Below are positions 31,879-44,500 of a stretch of 64,000 nt of DNA, piece after piece. The stretch lies in NCBI GenBank assembly GCA_944470555.2, contig OX104128.1:43569920-43633919 (forward strand), in the 5' to 3' direction. Origin of the DNA: Heterobilharzia americana (lineage: Eukaryota > Platyhelminthes > Trematoda > Strigeidida > Schistosomatidae). Position 1 is the first letter of the stretch. Each line of letters opens with the position of its first letter. A program made the position numbers and the translations under genes. The notes under the pieces were generated by a model. The model did no database searches, was not told the origin of the DNA, and was given only the letters and a program-made list of their open reading frames with translations.

Positions 31879-34800
31879 GTGAGTATCTGAATCACAATGT
31901 CTCTTCAATATTTGTCAGGCGGTCATGTTAATTACCAAGGTTGTTATGTAAGCCTTGCATACGCAGTTATTTTGGGCTATATTCCATGAGAGAATGCCAT
32001 GGCTAGGCTCATAAATACGTTTTGTACAAAGAAATAAACGAAATGGTAAGGCCTGTGCTACTTGACGTTTCAGTCAGTTAACAAAGTTGTATGTAACGTA
32101 TACGTTAATTTACTGGCTGAAAAGCGAATAATTGGAAGTGAACAACTATATGTATGCTCGTTTTGTTATCGGTTCTTAGTCTCTCTCGAAGTAAGATGGT
32201 GTCCGCTCAAATTGTACAGACGAATATGCCCATTAGACTCTAAGGTTTACTCATTCAGTCTCAGTTATAAGGATAGTAGGCCAGTTGGCCTGTGTTAATC
32301 CTTGCAGAGGATATCTCTGTAAAGATCTAGTTTCTCCTTGAACGCGTTGACAAAAGGTGTTGATACTATTTGCTGAGGTAAGGAGTTCCAGATGTTGACA
32401 ACACGATGGGAAAAAAGTAGATTCACGCTAAGTTGATTCGACCGCGGTTTTTGAATTTTCTTGTGATGCCCCCCGAGATAGTCAGTTCAAGCAAGGAAGA
32501 AAAGATAGGACATATCAGTACCGAAGTCATTATTAAGAATACGAAATGCCAGTATGAGATCACCCCATCTTCTACGGTAAGACAGTGGGAATAAATCTAG
32601 CTGATCTAGTCGTTCTTCATAGGATAGGTTCGAAAGGCCTGCCACAAGCTTAGTATCTACCCTTTAAACAAACTCGAGTTCGTCAGCATCCTTTTTTAGG
32701 CATGGGCTGGCCGCCTGAATGCAGTATTCCAAGTGAGGTCTAACGTAGGTAGAGTAGAGTATTCTAAACATGTCCTCATCAAAAAATTTGAAAGCTCTGC
32801 GGAGGAACCATAATATACGAAAGCCCTTTGCTGCAGCTGCATTGCAGCTTGCCGAGGTTTTCAAATCATGACTAATGATGGCACCTAAGTCTTTTTTTTC
32901 AAGGACTGGAAGTAGTGGTGCACCATCAACGGGATACTGGAAACAATTGCTATGACCATTGTGCATTTTTGCACTTTTGTTACAACTGATTTTCAGGCAC
33001 CAACGTTTGGACCAACCTACTAGTTCATCTAAATCCGCCTGAAGTGCATACCTATCTGCATCACTGCGTATGGCTCTCCAAATATTTACGTCATCGGCAT
33101 ATAACAGTACCGAAGAGTTGAGCATATGTGGCAATTCGTTGATATATAACGAGAAAAGTAGTGGACCTAGGATTGTTTTTTGAGGAACTCCACTCATCAC
33201 AGGTTTCCACCAGGATAGTGTCCCACTTACCCTTACTCTTTGCCTTCTATCGTGTAAAAAGTCCTTAATCCAAGCTTGCAGTGAAGTACCAAACCCGAAG
33301 GAGGAGAGCTTTCCTAGTAATTTTACATGCGACACTTTGTTGAATGCCTTACTGAAGTCTATAAACACGGCATCTGTTGGCAGCTTGCAATCACGGGCTG
33401 CAACCCATTCCTCTCTTGCGATAAGGAGATTAGTTAGATAGGAGTGCCCAGTACGAAAACCATGTTGCTGTCGTGCCAAAAAATTGCTTGGTTCTACATG
33501 TTTAAGTACCCTGTCACGAATTATTTTTTCTAAAATCTTAACAACTATGCTAGTTAGACTCACAGGATGATAGACACCAAATAGCGACTACCGGTTTTAA
33601 AGACTGGGCTGATTATGGCATCTTTCCAGTCTCTAGGGAGGCGAGTGTGAGTTAGGAACATGTTGACAAGATCCGTGACTGGCTCAGCAAGGATGTCTGC
33701 TAGCGAGGATAGAAGTCTGGGATGCAACTCATCGGGACCTGAGGATTTTCCAAGTTTGAGGTTAATGAGCAACTGTAAGACTCTTTCTTTTGTTGTGAAC
33801 ACTGCATCTATTAGTGGAACAGTGCTGACACCACTATTTAGCACTTCATCGTCGTGATCTACAGAGAAGACTTCACTAAAGTAATCAGAGAGACAGCTTT
33901 GGACAGATTAGATTCCGCCAGACTATCGGACTTCTCATCCGTCGCCAGGGAGGGGATTCCGCCTTTATTTTAGTCCTCCTTCTGACGAATGCAAACAGTC
34001 TTTTAGGACAATTTTGGCAATCCCTCACAAGCTGCTTCTCGTAGGACATTTGAGACCGTGTAACCAAAGTCTTGCAGAGATTACGGACTTTACAGTACTC
34101 AGTCTTAAGTGTTTCCAGTCTAGTTTCTAGAAACAAGTCCCATAAACGTTTCCTCCGCCTTAACAGTCTCTTAATGTCTTTACTAAACCACGGAGGACGA
34201 TGTGAAGATCGTCATGGAGTCAAACATGGAATAAACGGCGTCGTTACCTCTTCAAATAGAGTTCTAAACCTATTCCATGCATTCTCAATTGATGAGTCCT
34301 TGTCGACAGTCCAATCCTTACTGATTGCGCAATCCCTTATACTTGAAATGTCCGCACGCCATACATTAGGTCTAGGGGAGGCAGTGTCATAATCAAACTC
34401 ATTAGTCCGAAAACCAGAAGTTAGTCGCTGTTAGCTAACGGAGGGAAGTATCGTCGATCCAGAATGTCTTCACATTGATGGGTTGAAACTAAATCTAATA
34501 ACTATGGTTTGTGTTTAAAATCGTAACGTGTTGCACATGTTACGTTTCGAACTAAAGCAGATTCTAAGACCGTCAAAAGTAAGTTATTTTCGAAGGAACC
34601 ACCTGGTGGTGAAACTTTTAGCTCCGTCCGGTTTATGTGTGGAGCATTCAGATCCCCAACTACTAGGCATCTGTTACATTTACTCCAGTTACATATATGG
34701 GTTAGTACGAAGTCATTTGCAAGGCAGGATGGACTACGGTAAATGACCCCGATAGTACAGAAACCATGCTTTGACTTCAGCTCGCAACTGGCCACTTCAC

Positions 34801-37800
34801 AGGTCCCGCATTCATGTGCTTCAGAAGTGACTAACCGTACGTGGACGTCATCCCTAGCATATAGTAGTATGCCGCCACCTTTGCGACCCACAACCCTATC
34901 CGTCCTTACACAGTAATACCCTGCGGGGAGTGGCGTAAAATCTAGATCCTTGATCAACCAGGTTTCAGTAAGGGCTACTACGTCAGGACCTAGCTCGCAG
35001 ATTAGATTCTCGAGGTCTGTCATTTTGCTTCTAATACTGCGAACGTTAGTGTAGATAACTTTCATTGTGTTGGAAGAGTTCCATCACCCACCCATATAGG
35101 CCTTGAAAGCATTCGCTTCCAAACCCTCACAACCCGAAAACCCACTATTTTAAGATCATTTTCACCATTAGCCTGTCGAGCCTTAAGTTCGGCAACAGCT
35201 TCTCTTCTTTTTATGCGGTCCTCGAGGGGCCAGTCAGGTCGGATGCGGATATCCGAATTTCGTAGTTTGGATGCGTTACTCAAGAGTACATCCACTTCCT
35301 CCTTGTTGCCTAAAACAACCTTTAAAATTCTCTTCTCATCAGGTTTTTCGTCCATTTTCTTACCTAGCCTAACTACTTTGGAGATTTGTACCCCTTTAGA
35401 CTTTTCAGGCAGAATACGTCTGATGGCCGACTCGACTAGTTGCAGGTCATGGACGTGACATATTGAGGCATCTTTGTCTGATGACTCCTCAACGTTCCAG
35501 AAGATTAAACTGGGCGCTGGAGTGGGATCTTTGAGTCGTGTGTTGATGGCCTTTGAAACCTTCTCAATAGGTTTCATAAGCTTAGTGTCTCCCGTGATAA
35601 CCTTTGGCAGTCCCTTCGGATGCTTTCTTGGAGAAATCCGTGTAGATTCGTTGACCACTTTTACAGAGTCAACGCTGTTACCAGAGATGCAGGCTTTCGG
35701 TGAATCCTCAGGCATTATGGTTGGTGTACCATTTGCCCTTGGCTTTCTCTTGCGTCGAGTATGCTTCGGGACTGGTGTAATTTCACCAACTGGATCACCA
35801 GCATCCATTAGTCCACTAAGAGGTCCTGTGTCAGATATATTAACGATTACACTTGCAGCGTCATCATCTGATACCGCATGAGAATAGCAGCTATCATTTC
35901 CACATAGCTGTTTTTTGACAAGTAGATTTTCAACAGCTTCCTGGATGAGGGTTGGCGATGGCTTGCAGCAGAAATCATACAACCAGGGAGAAGCTGGTTT
36001 ACTGCAACGCTTGTACACGGTTGGTGTCAATCCTGTACAAACTTTGTGGAACCAGCATTCACATGCATCACACTGCATACCTTCATCTACTGGAAATTTA
36101 CAGCTGGGACGACCGCAAACATGCTTATCGCCATGTTATTTACTCTTGTCGTGTACTAACTAAAGTACTCGGTCAAGATTCCGACAAGGGGACTTAAGTT
36201 GTGACAACACAAAGACCAACCTTAAGCCTCAAAAAATGATTAAACTTCAAACACTGACTTAAGTACTTGGAGTCAAGGTTTATATGAAAGCTCTTGATGT
36301 GGATTACATAACAAAAGCAAAAATGTCAAAAGCGTAGGAAAATTCACTTCTTGTTTTCAAAGCGCGCGCTCATCTTAGCCGTCTGTAATTACGGACGGCT
36401 GACAGTCGAATAGAGAGAAATCAGGAGGATTATGAAGACATCAAACTACCCAAGCTGAATTTTGTTAGTGGGACTTGAAGATGGATAATGAGTAGCAATA
36501 TACTTATGCTGTGGGTAGGAATCAATAATATGTCTGCTTCGTTTTGATTGTTTTATAATATGTTCCATCGAGCTTATCCAATCGTCGATTTTAGTAACTC
36601 CACATCGGCTAGGTGAGCCACACTGCCCTAAGCGGTTGTCGCTAAAATTCAAATACTATGTATTTTTTACTGTTTTTGTTAAACATTCCTCAACTTCCAT
36701 CCAGTTGCCGAACGTTTGCATCAAGGCAGATGGTAGTTACTTAGTGTAGGATATGTCCAACCACTTTTAGTCATTGGAGTCTTACAGTTTCATCTAGTCT
36801 ATTATTTTCGTTGTTCCAAACTTCAACTGGGTATGGCTTACCGCCTGAATTCATCACACTCTGGCAGTGCTTCGAAGAAATTTACGGTTGAATGGCTGTA
36901 CGTTTTATGCGTTTTCATTCTTCGGTAGCCATGGTTGTAAATTTCAGCAAAGCTTTTCGTATATGCAGATAGGCACCGTCAGCATAGGAGCAAACGCTGT
37001 TGAGTAGCAGTCTGTGTTGCCACCGCGACCTAGATTTTCACTTCACCTCCAATCATCAGCCAGTATCGATGGAACTGTGATTGAGTGGTTTACGGAGATG
37101 GCTATCAACCATTTGGTAACGGTTTTAGGTCCTGCTCCACCTGCTGAGGTTTGAGCAGCTAGGTAGTATCACTAACCCTCACACGGTGTGTGGCTAATTG
37201 CCTACAGCATGGGTGTGTACAAAGTAGCTTAGTGCGTTAAATCTAATTAATAATACAGATTAGTCAGACCATGACTATCGCTGATAGTCTAACTGAGCTT
37301 CGTTACATCAAAAATAAAACGAGACAGAACTCAAATAAATCGAAGTAATATATTAGAAAGCCATAAAATGAGAAAGAAACTGAGACAAATGACGAAGTTG
37401 AATAAAGCGCTTAGAATGAACCGAGTGTAGACTCAAGTATGCTACTACAGCAGATTTGGAATGATACTATCTAGTCTTCAACCATTGATTTCAGGTGTCG
37501 CATAAAAACTAGCTAGGAAAACTTTATTCACATACGTAGGTTCAGACCAACAGTCAGATTTCATTGACTAATACAATGGTTTAATCTACCCACCCTAAGC
37601 ATTTCGTCTACGTGAATACTTCAGCTAACATAGTTTACCACGTTAGACGCTTACCAGGTTTGAGTGACGTATGTTATCGATCATTCAGGGCAATGAAGAT
37701 GTATAATCTCGCCAACTGATTTGTCTCTTTAACCTTACACTGTGCGTAAGCTATATCCTTTATATCGTGATTTCAGGATATGCTACTGATCATATGAAGG

Positions 37801-40800
37801 CGATTGTGGTCGAGCACCTACAGGGCTTCTCTCGATGCACATTACATTTGAACAGTGATGTGTTCGTAGATTTTATTGGCAGGACAGGTGGTGCAGTTTA
37901 AGGAAGGCCAATGGAAGCCTTTTTAAATCCGTTCTAAGATTGTTTGGGCCACCAGGACATCAGTGATGATCCGAATTCCCGAGTAGGTGAGGTAGTCAAC
38001 GCACCCAACTGCTTCAGCCCTTGTTTTCGGACGATAACTTTCATCCAGGAGGGGATAAACGTATTCCTAAATTCGCAAATTGTCACTTAACGTATTAAGG
38101 AGACTTTGTGACTCGTCAGCGCTTTCGTCTAATAGCACAACGTTATCTGCATACTATAAGAGGTCAGTTCGTGTAAATTCAGTCACAGAGGCAAATATCC
38201 ATAAGCGCATCTATCACAGAAGTAAGTGAAAATGAAAAGAGTGCACGCTTTTGGTGGGGATCACTTATTGTAGGCACTGACACTCACAGGTGTTCAAAGA
38301 TAAAGTCATCAATGGATTAGTGTACTTGATGGGTACCATTTCCAGTCACAGATACTTTCGTACGACTTCTCAGTCGACGTAGATTTGGGCCGGTTTCAGG
38401 CCACGAGATACAACTGACATAGCAGTTGAGGGGCTAACTTTACAGTTGTTAAAGAATGGTATCAGCGGGTCATGTCGAAGTCTAGTCGTTAATGTACTGA
38501 CCACATGTACCCCTCCCCACATCAAATACCCGACTTATAGTTGCACAGTAGGCTGACGATCGTTGTGCTCCTTGACTCCCTTTAACTCATCGGACAAGGT
38601 TGTTCTCTGGAATTGTGTGTTAAAGGGCCGTATGCTCACTACCATCCCTGTGCTTCGTTGTAAACATACAGTAAGGTTAGTATAAATATGAAACTTGGAC
38701 ACTATTGTGGGGTGTAATTCTGTATTCGATTCTATTATTCAATATAGCACACGGTAATACGGTATTATCTAAGGTTGTCTGATTTTGTCATTCCGCTTGA
38801 AATCAAAATCCTATGCCCGGCAGGGTTCGAACCAGTGACCTCCATTTTACTGACCCAACGCTGTACCAATAGAACAAGACCCTGCCGTGAACTATGTTCT
38901 GACTTCGTTCCATCGCTTGGGTGGTCGGTCAGCTAGGGGGATCATAGTGGACGGACAGTTACCTATCAGGCCATCACGTAATAGAGACGGCGTACAAAAC
39001 CTTCGGCGGTTGAAGTAAAGGCCTGGTTAGCAGCTGTATCTTTTAGCTCAGTCGGTAAAGTGTCTGGCTGGCTATCTGGAGAGCACCGGTTTCAATCTTA
39101 CTACGATTCAGGTCCTACTTCACTTTTAGTCATCGACTTTTATCAATTCTATCAGTATTAATAAAATTCGATTCATTTTTTATGTCCAAAGAAATGATTT
39201 TATTTGCTCTGCTTTTTTATGGGTAACAGATCAACTCACACAGTAATTACTCAATTTAAATATGCTGATGGAATTTTATGATTGCATGTACGTTGTGATC
39301 AAACTGTTTCGGTCCTTTAAACCTAATGTATCCGAAAAAGATATCTCGTTACTGCTTAGATGTTGTTTCCATAGATTAATTGGTTTTGAATCCGTTGAAA
39401 TGCATATATGACACTTCTTTCGATAACCTCCAATTTGAATCACTACCCAAGTGCATGTCCGTTGTATAGCAGTGAATACGACTATTAGTAGGTTTATAAA
39501 AATATTTTCCTTGCTTGACGAACATACAAACTCCTTGTCAAATTAATTAATTTATAAATGAAATGTATCTATCAATATCCATTTCAGCTCAGATAAAACG
39601 GATGAAATGATATCGTTATACGAGAAAGCAGCAAATTGTTTTAAGATGGCACACAATTGGACTGGTAATTATTTACTGAGCTTACATTTCATTCAATACT
39701 TTCAGAGGCTGGTAATGCATTTCTAGAAGCTGCAAGCCTTAGTTTAAGCCAGAAGTCAAAACATGACGCAGCTACACACTATGTGAATGCGTCGTTAGTT
39801 TTCAAGAAGGATGATCCGAAGAAAGCCATACAGTGTCTGACAAAGGCCATTGAAATATATACTGGTTAGTTGATTACTCTTTTATTTCTCGTATACGCTT
39901 AGTGTTTACTTATGTGAAGTTACCTAATGAAGAATTAACTTTTTAAGCCAGTTACATCAGTGATAGACTGTATCGTACCAAGGACACATTTTCATCTCTG
40001 CTTTCTGACAGAACTAAGGCTGTGTGACTATCTCTCGTATGTGTTAAAGCACACGGTGAGCAGTGTTGAAATGATACCAAACGTTCTGGATAAAAGATTT
40101 AAGCACAGTGATTTTGAAACCATATTGACAAGGATAGGCAAAATGGTCTAAAGTAAATCAATAAAGTAGTGAAAGTCGATATTTTTGTTCAAGTTTCTTT
40201 TGGTAGGCTTCTAGTTTCATATATATGTAGCCTTATAATACCAACTGTTTACTAAAAGCTTAGATAAAGCAACGTTCGTAGCCACCTTCCGTTAATTAAA
40301 AGTCGAGTGTTTAGATTAGCAAGCTGGAGTTTAACCCAACCCTTGGTACTCACGCTAGGCCCTTTTGTCCTTGAGCATGTTCTGTCAACTGAGATAAAAA
40401 GTTACAAAAAGTAGTCAACTGACCATACCAAAATATTCCTCTAATCCGCAATTTCGATGATTGTAAGCCAGTCATTCGAGAAACTAAGCTTTTAAGCTGC
40501 GACTAATTTAATGGCGAAAACTGATAGGTTAAGTTCCAAGGTGACAGCTGAAAATCGATGCTTATGACTGTTGTTGGTATTATAGGACAGATGAATTTGG
40601 ACTAAAATATTATGTTTAATCGATATATTGCCTGTCTTCTCTAGTTGATACAACTAATTTTTTCCTCATTTTCATCTTAATGCTATGAAATGTGGCCACT
40701 TTTTTTGCATCATCATGTTTGATTTCTGCCTTGCATCTACAATTAGTGAGATACTGCCTACTCCATTCTGTACAAATCCATCAGTGTGTAAACGTAGTCT

Positions 40801-41488
40801 TGTAGTTTGGTAAAGTTTTGTCACTTTTAAGTTGTACAGTGGTGAAATTAAAGATCCACTCAAAGTAAACGCCTGCATTTCTTTAAGGTTTTGTGACAAG
40901 TATGGTTATTGGTGTGCAAAATAGTCATCCTATTAGTGTTATGTTTTGTCAAACTGTAGACACACCCCACTAACCACTAATCCTTCACTGTTAGGCCTAA
41001 AATAAAAGTGTTGATGGAGGGGATGTGCTTTTAAATATTATCAAGAGATCATTTTTGAGATAAAAGGATACATAAGACATATTCGCTCACCGTTTCCTAT
41101 TTTATTATTATTTTATTTTGATGTCATAGGGTCGATATGTGTTCAGTATATTTTTTACCTTCTATTGAGTAATATATATTTCTTGAATAATGCTTGTTAC
41201 TGAGAAAACACTTGTGTGTTTAGAGATGGGTCGATTTACAATAGCTGCGAAACACCATCTAACTATAGCTGAAATTTATGAAAAAGATCTAGTTGACGTT
41301 GAGCAAGCTATTCGTCATTACGAACAGGCAGCTGATTATTACAAAGGTGAGGAGTCCAACAGTTCAGCTATGAAGTGTCAGCTTGCCGTGGCTCAACTCG
41401 CAGCTCAACTCGGACAATACGATAAGGCGGCAAGTTTGTTTGAAGAAGTAAGTTAAGTTTAAAATTCATGTCACAAACTTGGTGTTGC

Positions 41489-41549
<61 letters not shown>

Positions 41550-44500
41550 GTCTCGATACTAATTATGAGTAGACACATAGTCGGTTAGAAAGTACTTGGG
41601 TACATACTTGAGAACCCAAGAATAGTCGGTAGTGAGGTAACTGAATGGTTTGTTTTCAAATCTAAACCATGAAGATCTCTATATCTGTGTTTCATGGCGA
41701 TCACAATAGGTTGTCGTATAATATGCATTCTAATACGTCGTTGTTTTCAGCCGTTACCACTACCAATCAAAAAGAGCTTGATCCACAGGTCGATAGTTGA
41801 TGATGATGTAACCAATGGATCAACACTTCTTGTTTTTTCCATCTATTGCATGCCCTTCTGGGACTTTGCTTGATGTTAATACAAGTCGGTGGTAATTTTT
41901 TCTATATAGTGTACCCCTTATTCGGATAGAGACTGTAGTATCTTTGCGCATCATAATCTCTAGACCACTATAGACTGTGCTACAGAAACACCTCTAATTT
42001 ATTGCTTTACCTTTTCTCTCAACACTGAAAGCCGCTACCTAGCACTGGGTTAATTGCTGTATTTTTTGGCTGGAATCACAAGTGATTTTAAAAGTTAGTG
42101 TTTTTTTTAACCTAACATTTATTTGCAGGAAGAATTTCGAGTAACCATTGAAATTAATATGGAAATGAAATTTTATGGCTAATTGAATCACACACTTTTA
42201 ACCGGTGGGTCATGGGTCCGAATCCCACTCCACCTTTAGAGGTTCTGACAGTTGAGTAGTATTATCAGTTTTCCCACACTAAGCATGGTTCGTAACCTAC
42301 CTAATGACTGGAATTGTAGATGATTGATGAGTTGCGCTTGTTTTATATTTTTATTTCTATAATCATCTGGTATTGTTGTCATACAAACTGATATCTGTGG
42401 GTTCACAACCTTTTCACACACAGGTATATGAAATTAAATTCATGTTTCCTAAGAGTTAAGTGGTTCAGGTTATGTAAAATATTGTAGACTATATGATTCT
42501 TCATTTTCTTATATTTATTGCTATTCATCAATCTGCTTTATTTACTATTTTTGATATATCGAATTCTTTTTTGAGATCTACGCCTACTGCTTAACATTTG
42601 CAAATGACTCCAAAATTCATGTTTTTGAAGTATTTTAGTAAGACACCGAAAGTAAGCTTAGTTAAGAGGTAGAGAGAAGCTTGGCCAACCAAATAGTAAC
42701 ATTGGCCCTCACACACTGCTACTGCATAAATGTGCACAAGGTTGGTGAGTGCATTTGATTTAGAGGGTTGGCAAACAGTAAACTATATGACGTTTACTGG
42801 GCGAAACTAGTAACAGATATTCAAGCCACTAAAACTGGTGTTTAACGGCAAATTCACTTGGTTAGTGCAGAAATACGCTTGACCTCATAATACCCTTGTC
42901 GAGTGGTAATAATTCTACATAGAATCGTCCGACATATTCAACTTAGGAAACAAACGATATACACTGTTTAATATTAGTGTGAATTTCATCACAAGCCAGT
43001 GTTAAATAAACAACCATTTGAAATTAGGGGATACTGAGTTGCTGTTTCATCGTGTTAAAAGATACCCTCCATGCATAATTGCTTCAGAGTTTCCATTTTC
43101 AATCTAATCGAAATTTGACGTAATTTGTTACTGTCATCACAGCGCATTCGGTTTACATCACAACCTACAACTTGCCCTTTAAATCTAAGACACTTATCCT
43201 TAAAGCAACAATTAGTAAGAGTCAAGAAGTGACTTCATTTTCACAGATTTTGAATTTCTGGCAAATTTAACAATGGTTTTTATTGCAGATTAAGCTAAAA
43301 ATATTTGATTTCTAACTTTTTAGCTGTTGCTATGGTTTTTTCATATTTAGTCAGACTAGCCATTGGTTCTACAGTCTTTATACACTTTCACCTTGTCATT
43401 CTCCAGTGTTAAGTAAACTGTGCATAAGCACAATTCATGTGTTTCCATTCCATTGACTGACATCCTCATGTACAACATTGAGAAAGAGAAATTCCTGTTG
43501 GGGAGGAAATATGTTTCCTTTGTGTTTTAGATAATATTTGCTAGTAAATTTCAAGAGTAACGAAATATTAGTATTTACGTTTTATTAACTAGTGAACAAA
43601 TTGCAATCTTCTTATATGAAGGTTTTCTGAGTTTTGATGTATTTTGCCGAGGTAAAGTAATCACTGACTAGTATTTGTGAGCCACTATGAATGAAAACGC
43701 TGAATATAAGCTATATTAAGAGTAATATGGAGTAAACTTTTGAGTATCCAAACCAAGACTTAATAATAATCCATGAAGTTGGTATTTGTTAGATTTCGTT
43801 ATGTAGGAAACTAGGTTATTTGTTTCTAATCCACGAGCCAATCAGAATCGGTGAATAAGGGTGATGTTGCTTACTGTCGATCTGAATTGCACACTTATAA
43901 CCAAAACGTCAGAGTAGAAAATGGATATTGCGTTAGGTTAGAAATCCATATTTTTTTTTGATCTAGTACACAATAATACTGCATCATTGTGTTCCGTATC
44001 CAGTGAACAATCTAATATGGAATTACCTGTATTCGTGCTGTAGTTTCTTATATATCTCGATAGTTGTTTTGTCTTTCTGTTTGCCTTTCACACTATTTCT
44101 GCTGTGATTGTGGTCCTTTTCAATGCTATTGATAAGCTCAACCCATTTTCATTTTACATATTGATTTCCCTACTCTGATTATGTGAAGCTTAGAAATGTG
44201 GAGTGATACGCAGTTATGCAATCGGCTTTGTTGTTCATCCGGGTTTAACTGAATTTTAAGTGATGGGTGATTGTGTTTACAATGTGTTAAACTTCTCTGA
44301 GACCGTTTTGTACTAGACGGTAGCTAATTATTCAGCTGGGTGAATAAATAGAGACGAAATTCTACCTAGTATATCTAACACATTATCTTAGTATAGCTAA
44401 TATTCTATTTCATTTGGAAGGATATCTATTTGGTTAGCCCTTATGCAGTGGTCTAAATTTTGATAAATGCTTTTTCTCAGTTTCTAAGGCCCTTTTTTCA

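Larger units (their letters stand above)
32280..36130 (-). mobile_element. CR1-like non-LTR retrotransposon, broken
   Basis: Nearly full-length element in SNAP intron 1, antisense to the gene. ORF1 (PHD-type) is 36130-35062. ORF2 begins at 35065, overlapping the ORF1 stop as ATGA. ORF2 contains endonuclease (35065-34502), RT (33844-32664) and a C-terminal region down to about 32290. Breaks: stop at 34502, frame changes near 34136, 33850 and 33562, and stops at 32664 and about 32510. Clade members in schistosomes include SR- and Perere-type elements. Confidence 0.9.

Noticed and set aside
38815..38890. Functional tRNA gene
   Set aside because: The T stem and acceptor stem would have to use the same bases, and no anticodon stem forms.
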